Origin: Phellopilus nigrolimitatus
Taxonomy: Eukaryota; Basidiomycota; Agaricomycetes; Hymenochaetales; Hymenochaetaceae
DNA: 41,255 nucleotides
Direction of reading: 5' to 3'
NCBI GenBank assembly: GCA_021029095.1
Contig: JAJOHG010000232.1
Location: 1-41,255 of the forward strand
Within the stretch, counting starts at the first letter, position 1, and each line of letters begins with the position of its first letter. The position numbers were made by a program, and so were the translations under genes. The notes beneath the pieces are model-generated. The model was not told where the DNA came from. It was given only the letters and a program-made list of their open reading frames with translations, and did not search any database. Below, piece after piece: positions 18,137 to 29,881 of this stretch.

Positions 18137-20564
18137 ATGCTATTTATTTCTCGGTTACCGTTCCGTGCCCTTCGCACGCGCCCTCGCGCAGACTGGACCG
18201 CAAACTTCAAGCGATTTAAAGGCGCAAACGCCAGTCCTGAGAAGAATGTATTTGTGCTCCCTCATCTCAGGCGAACGCGCACTGTCCTCTCAATCGTTGC
18301 AATTTCGTCCGGTGTAATTATATTTGGAATGGTAAGATGGAAATCCGGTTAAGTATTCTGCTGACGACGCTTGTGACTAGGCCAGTTTATTTGGACTGAA
18401 CCCAGCTAGGCTTGACTCTTCGAACGAATTTCCACCGCCGAGTCCAGATGCCCCCAAAGCTATTCCGTTCTCTGAGGTCCAGAAACACAACACGAGGGGC
18501 AGCTGCTGGGTGATCATAGACGGACAAGTTTATGATGCGACCAGCATTGTTGACACTCACCCGGGTGGGACTGCTGTCTTGCTAAAAAATGCGGGAAAAG
18601 ATGCAACGTGAACCATTCTTTCACTTCTCATTATCAAGACAACGCAGACTGATTTCGCGTACTGAAGAAAGGCATTCATCCCGATTCATCCACCAGGGAC
18701 GTTGAGCAGCCTTCCCCCGGACGCGCATATTGGTCCTGTCGATCCTGCGACCCTCCCGAAAGAAGCGACGGAGCAGTCAGACGAAGAAAAGCGAATAGCT
18801 AGAGCGCGAGCTAGTCTACCTCCCCCCGAAGCGGCATTGAATCTTCAGGACATTGTGGTAGGTCTTAAATCTTCCCTTCAGCAGAGTTGAAAGATGTGAT
18901 TCAAAGAGCCTTACTGAAAATATAATCATTGACAGAGATTTGCTGAGCAAGTTTTGACTTCAACGGCGTGGGCGTACTATCGCTCTGCTGGAGATGACAA
19001 CTACAGTACGCTTTTCAGGAAGCAACAGATGTCTTTTCTACACTACATCGTCTATCGTAGCATTCTATGAAAACTCTGCGGTCTTCAAGCGATTCTGGTT
19101 CCGACCTCGTGTGTGCGCCTGAATGCTATTCTCAGACCTTTCCTGCCTAATAAATTCACCAGTCTCAACAAAGTCTCCCAAATTTCTACTGCGACGTCCA
19201 TTATCGGACAACATTGTTCTTTGCCTATTTCCATTGCACCTGCTGCCCTCGCTCGCCTAGGACACCCGGATGGAGAGATGAATCTTGTTAGAGCAGCTGC
19301 ATCAGAGCAGATTGCCATGGGTGTGAGTGGCTTCTTTGTTCTGGCCATTGGGCAAAATTTCGAAGCATTGCCATTCTTTAAAGATGTCGATAAATGCGAG
19401 CTGCTCGATCGACGAAGTTATGTCGGCACGGGCACATAATGACCAACCAGTGTTTTTTCAGGTATAGTCAGAACATCTCTTACTTTGTTCTTGTAGAAAA
19501 GGGCATTTTCGATTCGATGAATTCAGATTTATATGAATCGCGACCGCACAGCATCGGAAGCACTCATCAAACGTGTCGAGACTGAAGGATTCAAAGCCAT
19601 TATCCTTACGGTCGACTCTGCCGTTCCTGGGAAAAGGGAGCTTGATCAACGAGCTAAGGGCGATTTTTCTGTTAATCAGTTTGTACATACTTCTACATGC
19701 TTCCTTTGCTTACTTTAATCATCGCACAGGGACCTTCGAATGGCAAGTCTCAGAATGGCTCGGATCTCGGCGTAGCGCATGTGAGTTGGTTGTGGTTTAT
19801 TGCTGCAACATGGCTTGAAGGTTTTATGTCAGGCAATTTCTGGATATCAAGATCCAGACGTCTGCTGTAAGCACAGACAAGCTACTCGTCAGTCTTCAGG
19901 TAATCTAATTTTTTTTCCTCTGATCAGGGGACGATATTCCTTGGATTCAAGGCTTGACAAAACTCCCAATCATCATCAAAGGGATCCAATGTGTCGAGGT
20001 CTCCAAAACAAACCCTAATTCTTACTTTCAAGAAACTGAGCGAATTCTGACAGGACGCGGAGAAAGCGTTCAATTTTGGCGTGCACGGTATTATTATCTC
20101 GAACCACGGTGGAAGAAGCCTCGATTTGTGCGTTTATTTCATACTTTCGCCTTTCCTCTGCATTTACTTACTTTCTAACTAGTGCACCCGCTCCGATGAC
20201 GGTTCTTTATGAGCTTCACCAACAAAGACCCGACATCATCAAGAACAACGAGGTTTATATAGATGGTGGGATCACGCGAGGTTCCGACGTCCTCAAGGCT
20301 TTATGTCTGGGTGCACGTGGCGTTGGTTTGGGCAGGGCCTTCCTCTACGCGAATGGTGCGTGGGGTGAAGCCGGTGTGCGACGAGTAGTCCAGAGTGAGT
20401 ATCTGACCTCTTCTTATTGGTCATGCTAACTGAAGGGCTTTGGCGAGGCAGTTATGCGGGAAGAAATCGAAACGGGAATGCGACTTCTCGGTGTTACAAG
20501 CATCGATCAACTGAACCCAAATCTTGTTCGCTACGTTGATAGACCGCCAACCTCTCGATTATAG
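18137..20564 (+). CDS. CYB2: Flavocytochrome b2, L-lactate dehydrogenase (cytochrome c)
   Basis: Fourteen exons (18137-18331, 18381-18607, 18668-18857, 18936-19005, 19061-19112, 19163-19322, 19384-19461, 19527-19670, 19730-19780, 19833-19866, 19928-19998, 20054-20127, 20183-20394, 20452-20564) sum to 1671 nt, 556 aa. The enzyme oxidises L-lactate to pyruvate in the mitochondrial intermembrane space and passes electrons to cytochrome c. The N-terminus is Arg-rich (a mitochondrial presequence), followed by a hydrophobic sorting segment at about 49-65. The cytochrome b5 domain has heme ligands His125 (DTHPGG) and His148 (FIPIHPPG). The FMN domain shows [42 protein letters not shown] and the catalytic His442 in [10 protein letters not shown], then [20 protein letters not shown]. 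Exon 8's donor could also be placed 8 nt later, but only GTTAAT at 19671 keeps the frame. Confidence 0.93.
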
Positions 20565-20741
20565 CAGATTGGTTTGTCTTTTGTATGTGTATGGCAATGT
20601 CGAAGAATGCGTTAAACACAAGGCGATGATACTATGAGCTCAGATATCGTTATGACGTAAGATAGCAATAGGATTTGGTCACGCACAAGTACAGAAATAA
20701 CAAAGTAAAAACAATGACAGCTTCCCAGTAAGCTGAGGGTA

Positions 20742-21746
20742 TCAGATGTACGCGACAGTCATGTTCCACCCACGCTTGAGCGTAAAGCCATCCAAAGCTT
20801 CCTTCGCCATGGAAGCTAGTTCTGGAGAATCGTAAATGACCTGAGCCATTTTAACTTTTTGACCTGCCGCATTTGGAGTGGGTGACTGCGCGACATGAGT
20901 TGAAAGAAAACCTTGATACCTACTAAATGTTTAGTAACCACGTAGCAGAGAACATGAATGTACTTACTGTTGGAATAACACGTCCAAAACATCTTCTGTA
21001 ACTTCCATCGGTAGATTCGTACCTAAGCTAAGGTTAGGACAGAAGGATAAAACGGATAAAACGCATACATAGCAGTCGCGCCGAGGGCTGTTGTTGTACA
21101 GGAGGTACAACTGTTTCAAAAGGCAGTGAGTTGGTGCACATAATGTACAACACGTCAGAATATAAATACCAGTTTGTCCTGGTCCTTGAGCCCCTGAATC
21201 ATCATCATCTTCTAGTTCCATCTCTTCCCCATCCTCCTCTCCACTCGGCTTCTCACGCTTCAATTGGCGCGTGCCATCTACCATTTCTTCATCGTCCTCC
21301 CTGCTCCGCTTTTCAGTACTTGGTGCGCCGTTCAAAAGTGATCCGTTTTTCAGGCTTGCACGGGCGCTGACGGGATTCGGAGGAACAAACTCGGGGTCTT
21401 CTCTACGAAGCACAGCGTACGACTTGGTTTTAGCATAGTGAATATGCTACAGGTATAAAGTTGGTCAAGGAGTCCCGAGCAAAATCGGCCGGAGACTACG
21501 CACTAACGGTTTGTCGTAAAACACCATTCCTTCGCAAGCTCGCATCGCAGCAGTAGCTTCGGCGAGATCAGCAAAGACGAGAAATGCTTGCCCTTTCATT
21601 TTCTTCCCCTTCTGAGCTACGACGTCTATAACTCTGCCATAGGTCATAAACAAAGCGAAGAGTTGGGAACGAAGCTCGTCCTTGTTGATTTTGTCATTAA
21701 GGTTGTTGATGTACAGCGATGGGTTTGGTGCTATTGAGCCAGACAT
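20742..21746 (-). CDS. U1A/U2B''-type spliceosomal snRNP protein, two RRMs
   Basis: Five exons (21746-21504, 21446-21170, 21110-21069, 21022-20968, 20919-20742) sum to 795 nt, 264 aa. These proteins bind the stem-loop of U1 or U2 snRNA. The N-terminal RRM (about 8-95) has LYINNLNDKINKDEL (RNP2) and GQAFLVFADLAEATAAM (RNP1). The linker is acidic and basic with long Glu/Asp runs (EEDGEEMELEDDDDSG). The C-terminal RRM starts LLCTNLPMEVTEDVLDVLF and ends at the natural terminus WNMTVAYI, as in U1A and U2B''. A single gene usually serves both roles in fungi, so I leave the symbol blank. It is convergent with CYB2 (177 bp) and divergent from the ceramide synthase gene (388 bp). Confidence 0.93.
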
Positions 21747-22134
21747 GTCCGTAGCGGCGAAGGGACGAGCGGCAGCTTCAAGTCATGCACTACCGAGTCC
21801 AGACTGCAAATCCGATTCCCACGATATAATTACTGTTTTGTCGCGTCGTCTTCTGCAAACGCGGTAGGCTTTTTTTTGTTCGGTCCTCCTTGCCCTCGAA
21901 CGTGCGTGTCTTCCTACTCTTTTTCGTGTTTGGATATTGCCAGACTCACCTCATTTTCATGTTGAAAAGAGACGCGAAGTTTTTCGCGCTAGACGTCAAT
22001 TAGGTCGTGTCGTGTATGGCATGATTTTTGTTTTTGTTTTCAAACTCCCCAACCAACTCTTTTTTTGACAGCGACTGGCCGCACAACACTCCGGGAACCA
22101 TCTCGTGGCATCCTGAATATTCAATCGCCCAGCA
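21747..22134. promoter_or_regulatory. Shared divergent promoter region
   Basis: This 388-bp gap separates the ATGs of the snRNP protein gene (minus) and the ceramide synthase gene (plus). It holds T-rich runs around 21868-21876 and 22025-22068 but no clear TATA box. Confidence 0.45.
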
Positions 22135-23481
22135 ATGAATATCGAACGCTCCCCAGAATGGCTGCCTACATTTCTTGTCCCGTTCTTCAGTCTCTCCTAC
22201 CCTACGAACCCACCGGCTGAGCCGGATTCATTTGCGACTTCTTACTACTACTCGACTGGACTTCTAGACGGATGTTTTGTCGTAACAGCCATTGCCGTGA
22301 TGGCAATCCTGCGCGATGTCGCTAGGGTATTCATCATGGAGCCATTCGCACATTGGTTCCTGACACGAAGGACATCGTTCCAGTCGGCAAAAGAGGTATC
22401 GAGCGGGTCCTTAGAAGGCGTCTCAAATGGCAACGGGCACGTGTCGACAGTTGAAAAAAGCGATGCCGCGCGTAAAAGGAGACGAGAGGAACGGGCAACC
22501 AGGAGGAGCGTGCTTCGCTTTGCTGAACAAGGCTGGTCAATGATCTATTACACCCTTCAATGGAGTTTTGGCTTGGTACGCCCGTTACGTTGACAAAAAT
22601 TCTGACTCGTGCTGATAGTTCTCTAGTATATTCATTGCAACCTTCCAACCTCACCTTTTGTTCCTTCAAAACTTTGGCTAGATTACCCCCATATTCCCCT
22701 TGCCGAACCTTTGAAGTGCTACTATCTGATACAGACGGCATTCTACATACATCAGGTACTTATTCTGAATGCTGAGGCACGACGCAAGGATCACTATCAG
22801 ATGATGTTCCACCATGTCATAACTATTGCTCTCATGGTTTTATCTTATATCTACAACCTTCACCGAGTCGGTTGTTTGATTATGGTTCTGATGGATTACT
22901 GTGACATATTCCTCCCGGCACGTCTCTATTTTGTCTTTTTATTGACCTTCTGCTAACTCTCTTCTTCTGTTAGCTGGCTAAAATGTTCCGCTACTTGACT
23001 ATTCCTACGCTTTGTGACGCAACCTTTACGTGGTTCCTGGTTTCATGGTTCATTACTCGACACGTCCTGTTTATTTATGTCATCAAGTCAACGTATTCTG
23101 ATGCCCCAAAACTGATGACCCTCGATTGGGCTCCTGAACATGGCCACTTCGTGACATACGAAGCTCTCATGGGTTTCGTCATTCTGTTGATTTTCTTACA
23201 AGTGAGCCTTGACTTTCTTAGTAGGATTTATTCTAACGTGAATTCCCAATTAGTTCATCCAGATAATATGGTTTGGCATGATCTGTAGAGTGGCGTGGCG
23301 TGTGATTAGCGGCAAAGGTGCGGAGGACACTCGAAGTGATGATGAAGAGTACGTCGTCACCTTTTGCTCTGTTTAGCACACTCTGACTGTTGTCCTTGAA
23401 ATTAGCGATGTGAACTCGCATATCGAGGATACCACAGAAACCCCGGTGCGCGCTCACTCTGACCTAAAAAAGCGGCGCTGA
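22135..23481 (+). CDS. LAG1: Acyl-CoA-dependent ceramide synthase (Lag1/Lac1 family)
   Basis: Five exons (22135-22575, 22627-22917, 22974-23201, 23254-23348, 23406-23481) sum to 1131 nt, 376 aa. The enzyme N-acylates sphingoid bases in the ER. The TLC/LAG domain is clear: TAFYIHQVLILNAEARRKDH, then the Lag motif with the His pair 209-210 (MMFHHVITIALMVLSYIYN) and Asp237/Asp240 in LMDYCDIFLP, followed by LAKMFRYL. At least six hydrophobic helices are visible, and an acidic and basic tail ends in DLKKRR, a plausible dilysine/diarginine ER signal. Residues ~85-125 form a charged loop with ARKRRREERATRRS. Intron 2 (22918-22973) begins GC (GCACGT); this GC-AG intron is needed to join DIFLP to LAKMF, and no GT alternative keeps the frame. 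Confidence 0.93.
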
Positions 23482-23715
23482 GTGGACTATTTACTGCAAC
23501 GATCAATGACGATTATATACCCGTAGCGATCTATGACGGATTCTTACTCAGTATCTGTAAGGTGAAAATGGAAAGGCGGCTTGTGCTACTGTGCTGCAGT
23601 GCTATCCGATATGAAGAAAAAAAAATCAAATTCCACTCGAAGACAAATTACTACGACTGGCTAATGCATCCAAACATCACTATTTCCTCCTTTGGCTACC
23701 GAGTTTCTCCAGTAC

Positions 23716-25812
<2,097 letters not shown>

Positions 25813-25860
25813 TTAGAATGCGACCACTGGATGCTTGTCTGGGTCCTGCGCAGAGCAGAC

Positions 25861-25866
25861 TTTATA
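25861..25866 (-). promoter_or_regulatory. TATA box of the glucoamylase gene
   Basis: TATAAA on the minus strand, 52-57 bp upstream of the ATG at 25809, a position consistent with a strong inducible fungal promoter. Confidence 0.55.
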
Positions 25867-26370
25867 CGCAAGCTGATGAGCTAGCTGTCAACAACGCATG
25901 GAAAACACATGAAAAAGTATGGAATTGAACGTTTCTCGGGGCCGAGCTGTGCGACGAGTTCGAGCGAATAATTTTAAACGGGTACGCACATGCCACATAT
26001 GAGGGAAGCACTTTGGTATTGGACACATGAGCAAAATGTCAATTATATCCCCGACTAGCCCGACCATCAATAATCAAATCGCACGTTGCTTCGGGAAAAG
26101 TGCTGCTCTCGAAGAAATGAAGCGCCGTTCACTGATTGTCCCTGAGAAATTTGGTACAGTGGGGTTGATGCTCGCTGTGGTAAGTTTACAAGTGAATGGA
26201 AGAGTCGCGTGGTTCCGGTGAGTGTGGCTGTGCCGTATGATCGTCGTTGCAAGCGAGCATTTGCAATTGAACTTTCGAATCAGTCTCAAATTCTTTCTAT
26301 AATTTCGTGCTGAGCTCAGGAAACGCGTGCGCCATATGTGCCAGCGACGGCTCGACGTGACATTTGCAGG
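25867..26370. other. Intergenic, upstream of glucoamylase
   Basis: About 500 bp between the glucoamylase TATA box and the stop codon of the MCT-type permease. A 64-codon ATG frame on the plus strand (26027-26221) has no recognisable features. Nothing else stands out. Confidence 0.4.
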
Positions 26371-28235
26371 CTAAACCACTCGATAATCTATTTTTGAAGG
26401 TGCAGGGGAAACCGAAGTTGTCCTAGGTACCGATTCAGGATCGCCTGAACCTCCGCCATTTAGTTTCCGACCAGCTTCTTTCTCGTCAGACACTCTCGCC
26501 AGCTTCCGTTCACGCCACGTCATGAAATGAGCAAGCCCTAGGGCAACACCTCCGACTACCTCCAGTATACCAGTGAAGACGATGAGGTTATGGAAATTAT
26601 GTTGAGTTAATTTGGGGACAAAGGCTCCGGCGGTGGGAGTCCCGACTAAAGTTGCTATGGCTATAAATATATAGATGGAGCCTACAGGGGAGTTAGCCAA
26701 ATATTATTCAGACCGTGGTCCCGTTCAGGCCTAAAGCTTACCAAGCCTTGCACCAAATTTATCTATTGGCGATCTTGAAGCCACATATACAGGGAGTAAA
26801 CTGACAAAACCACCTTTCAAGAGGGTCAGCTAAGCTATGGGTGTTAAGCTATTTTGTTTATGCTCTTACCAGAAAAGAGGCCGTACAAGGCGCTAAAAGC
26901 AATAATTGGCCCGCTAGTTGCGAAAGGTAGCCATAAAACAAGGACGAATAAAGCTGACAAGAGTGTACATGGGATTAATACCTGGAGCCTGCGTGAATGT
27001 CAGTGAGTTATATACCTTTACCTATTTGCTTTATAACTCACACTCCAAATCTGTCAGCCAGCAGACCAGGAATAATTCGAGCAGGAATTCCGAGGGCATT
27101 GATAATTGCCAAAAGATATTGGGATATTCGAGGATCAACGCCATGCAAGTTGGCGTAGAGTTGTATGTAGAAATAAGGGATAAACAAGGCGTAGAAATAT
27201 CTAGAAAATATGATTCAGTTATTACCGAGCAGCAAAAGTTTGCGGACACTCACAAGAAAGAACCGAATGCGGCTAAAACGTATTGAGGATCTTGGAACCC
27301 ATCCAAGTCAATTATGCCTTTGAAGGCGATTTTTCGTTTCAGAGGAAGCCGTGTTTTTACGGTCAAGCAAGCCAATGAAAGACCTCCCAACGCCGTAAAT
27401 CCTGTAATCCTGACCGCCCACGCGAAGCCCACACGTACTATCAGTTGCTGGAGCATTATCGGAAATACGACTCCTCCTGCGGAAGAGCCGGCACCGACAA
27501 TACCCATAACTAGAGCGCGCCGTCGACGAAACCATTGCCCGAGAATGGCAAGGCATGGTGTGAATCTGCGTCACGTTATTATTATTATCGAAGGGCACAA
27601 AAAGGAAAAGACGGCGACCAACATCAAAGAGATTCCGATGCCAAACATCAAGCCTTGAACTAGAAAGAACTGGTAAAGCTCCTTGCAGAATGGAATGATC
27701 ATGATAGAGAGGACCAGTATCACTGTTCCTGCTGGCAGTAGTATCTTTTTTGTTCAGCGACGTACAAAATATCAGCAAAACATTTCTCGGTAAATGATAT
27801 GAAAGACGAGCATACTCTTGTTCCAAATGCATCAAATATTCTTCCTGCTATGGGACCCAAACCGTAAAGCAGAAAGAGCTCAAATGCACCTATAATCGAA
27901 ATAGTAGAAGACGACGATTCAGGCAACAGATGTGTCGTATAATAGTCCTGAAATGTTCCCTAGGGACGAACAAAATTCAGACTGGAAGACCCAGAAAACG
28001 AAAAAAAAATCCATACATAAGAGTTGACAATGCCAAAAGACGAGAACATAGCGAGAGTGCACCCGAAGACGACCAGCCATGCCTGTCTCCCGCCGTCCGG
28101 AATGTCCGACTCTAGTTCTATTCGGTCTGAAATTGTGACCTCACGTTTGCCAGCAGCGAGCGCGCCGACTGAGGCAACTTCAAGGTCCGTGAAAAAATTC
28201 GTTATCCGCTGCCTTCTTTCTCCGCTGCGTTGCAT
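26371..28235 (-). CDS. MFS monocarboxylate transporter (MCT/Mch-type), apparent frameshift in exon 7
   Basis: Eight exons (28235-28017, 27959-27816, 27744-27623, 27565-27254, 27200-27044, 26981-26870, 26814-26742, 26681-26371) encode about 482 aa. The family marks include DGGRQAWLVVFGCTLAMFSS, NSYGTFQDYYTTHLL, FTPCLAILGQWFRRRRALVMG and VGAGSSAGGVVFPIML. Members carry monocarboxylates or riboflavin (Mch5); the substrate here is unknown. The exons sum to 1450 nt, one more than a multiple of three. The extra base falls in the AAAATTT run near 26756-26762, where the conserved SPxDK(I/F)GARLG motif changes frame and the unshifted frame would run into a stop at the donor. Either the allele is broken or the base is a sequence error; the rest is intact. 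The start is the first ATG in the long N-terminal frame. Confidence 0.88.
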
Positions 28236-28293
28236 ATCAAGGGGCACTCGCTCACGAGGATGTGATGAACAGTGGTCAGCTAATGGAACGGGA

Positions 28294-28300
28294 TTATATA
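28294..28300 (-). promoter_or_regulatory. TATA box of the MCT-type permease gene
   Basis: TATATAA on the minus strand, about 60 bp upstream of the ATG at 28235. Confidence 0.5.
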
Positions 28301-28482
28301 CCACCACTGTAGCAATCCTTTACAAATCAGCGAATTATCTTGCATGATGTCGTGACGAAGCGATGTTCCATGAGTATTCCGAAACTTCACAATAAGCCGG
28401 AAGGATGGAATCATCATAACATAAAGAGGCAACGGCCACTTGAGACAACGCCGCATCAATTCTTTGTCAGGATTGATCGGAA

Positions 28483-28527
28483 TTAGTCAGATTTAGTCAG
28501 CGCTGACTAAAATGCGCATTTTAGTCA
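28483..28527. promoter_or_regulatory. Overlapping perfect palindromes built from TTAGTCA/TGACTAA
   Basis: Two perfect palindromes overlap: TTAGTCAGCGCTGACTAA (28493-28510) and a 24-bp one at 28504-28527 (TGACTAAAATGC joined to its complement). Another TTAGTCAG lies at 28483-28490. TTAGTCAGC/TGACTAA is the AP-1-type core recognised by yeast Yap1 and related bZIP factors. The cluster sits ~250 bp upstream of the MCT-type permease ATG, so it could be a bZIP control site. Equally it could be the terminus of a mobile element, given the repeats that follow. Confidence 0.5.
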
Positions 28528-28561
28528 TCCATCAGATCCATCAAATTCCCTTCCTCCCTCC

Positions 28562-28655
28562 AAAAGCGGCAACTCTGCAGATCATAAATGCACATCTAAA
28601 AGCGGCAACACTGCAAATCAGAGAATACAGTCTCAAAGCGGCAACAACAGCCCAA
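28562..28655 (+). repeat. Short imperfect tandem repeat, 36-bp period
   Basis: The core AAAGCGGCAAC begins at 28563, 28599 and (with the same core) 28635, exactly 36 bp apart. The first two units also share the following ctctgca/cactgca; the third has decayed. Three diverged units do not make a CRISPR array, and this is nuclear fungal DNA. Confidence 0.7.
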
Positions 28656-28782
28656 ATAAACCCCTAAATGGCAATCTTCTACAGCACTAAAATATACAGC
28701 TTCAAAGTAAACCTCATTCATGCAATAATTAAATAATCTCCAAGCTGCTATTTAACCTTGAAATGTTTAAACTGTTATCTTA

Positions 28783-29026
28783 CAGGTGGCACCAAAAGTG
28801 GTGACATTTCCCCCAAAAGGGAAGGTGATTCACATCTGCTTGCGAGACACGCACACTGTCGCAATCCAGTTACACACGCTAAATACATCCACAAAAATGC
28901 TTGAGCTCCAGAAAAGTTGTGTCATGCATATAGCAAGCAAACATGCTGGAGAAAAAGCACCCAGGATGGCAGATGTGAATTGCTTTCCTTTTCGGATGGT
29001 GCTTCAACACTTTTTGGCACCACCTG
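28783..29026. repeat. 244-bp foldback element
   Basis: The arms are imperfect inverted repeats of about 57 bp. The left arm (28783-28839) starts CAGGTGGCACCAAAAGTG and ends GATTCACATCTGC. The right arm (28969-29026), reverse-complemented, starts CAGGTGGTGCCAAAAAGTG and ends AATTCACATCTGC. The outer CAGGTGG matches the termini of the 100-bp foldback at 15323-15422 (CAGGTGGG). It encodes nothing recognisable; an open frame inside begins with GTG, not ATG. Confidence 0.75.
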
Positions 29027-29128
29027 TGTATTTAAAAGAGAACAGCACTTCCTCTTTCAGGAATTGCCTATAATATTATAAGCAGCAACCCCACAGAGTT
29101 GTCCACCCCCAGAGAGTCCATGAACCCA

Positions 29129-29157
29129 GAGAGTCCCAGGCGAAGCCTGGGACTCTC
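29129..29157. repeat. Perfect 13-bp GC-rich hairpin
   Basis: GAGAGTCCCAGGC, loop GAA, GCCTGGGACTCTC. Just upstream, CCCAGAGAGTCC occurs twice as a direct repeat (about 29108-29137). This may be the 3' hairpin of a small mobile element, but I find no matching left end. Confidence 0.6.
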
Positions 29158-29881
29158 GGCTGGTTATGGTAATATTTTGATGCGACTTGGACGGCCCAGC
29201 TGAAACGCAAACGCAAATATCCATTGCTTAGTCCTCGTAGTAGCCTGAAGGACTCTAGATAAGTTCTGTTCGAAATCCTTCAGGTAGCTCGATTTACGAT
29301 TTTGACAAGGGACCCAAATGATACACGTCGACCACGGATCATTGCGACATATGCTGTGCAAACTGCGTTTACGCCGCTCAACACAGGACCGATATGCCGT
29401 CTGCTAATGCAGGTAATTTCGGAAGGTCCGCGAAGCTGCCTTTCAGATTTATCCTAGCAGCCCTTACCGGACTCGCTGATCCTGCAGCGCCGTTCTTGGA
29501 TTACTTCAGTCACTGCAATCACCACACAGAAGCAGGCACTCTCGCGCTTGTAATTTAAGCTCAAGTATGTGAATTTAATTCTATGAAAATATGAAAATTC
29601 TTTCTTTACTTCTCTTCTTCTCCTCGACAAACATAGACGAGGCTATCGTATAACAGTGGACGCCATAAGTAGCACAAGAAACTTTGCTTACACAGCCAAA
29701 CGTCGCAACAATCGTCCACACACCCCTACATTGTACAACAGCAGCCGCACATGGCCTTTTTAAAGCTGTGAGACGTTGGTGACAGGCCAGGTGCTGTAGA
29801 CGCAGATTCAGGTTCAGAAACAATGTTGAAAGCGGGATCGAATCAGTTGAGATGAGCTACAGAACGGAAACGAAGTGCTTA
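29158..29881. other. Intergenic, no gene supported
   Basis: A 724-bp stretch between the hairpin and the stop codon of the G6PD gene. Open frames here lack ATG starts, splice support or recognisable motifs. The part nearest 29882 is likely the G6PD 3' UTR. Confidence 0.45.

Noticed and set aside
26027..26221. 64-codon ATG frame upstream of glucoamylase
   Set aside because: No recognisable domain, no clear promoter; length is within chance expectation.
28562..28655. CRISPR-like 36-bp spacing
   Set aside because: Only three imperfect units, no distinct repeats and spacers, and the window is fungal nuclear DNA without cas genes.
28786..29073. 95-codon open frame inside the 28.8-kb foldback
   Set aside because: It begins with GTG rather than ATG, its ends overlap the inverted-repeat arms, and the product shows no motif.
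29129..29163. Definite Helitron 3' end
   Set aside because: The hairpin is perfect and CTGG-T follows, but the distance to CTRR is only 2 nt, CTAG is the usual form, and no TC-starting left end was found. Kept only as a possibility.
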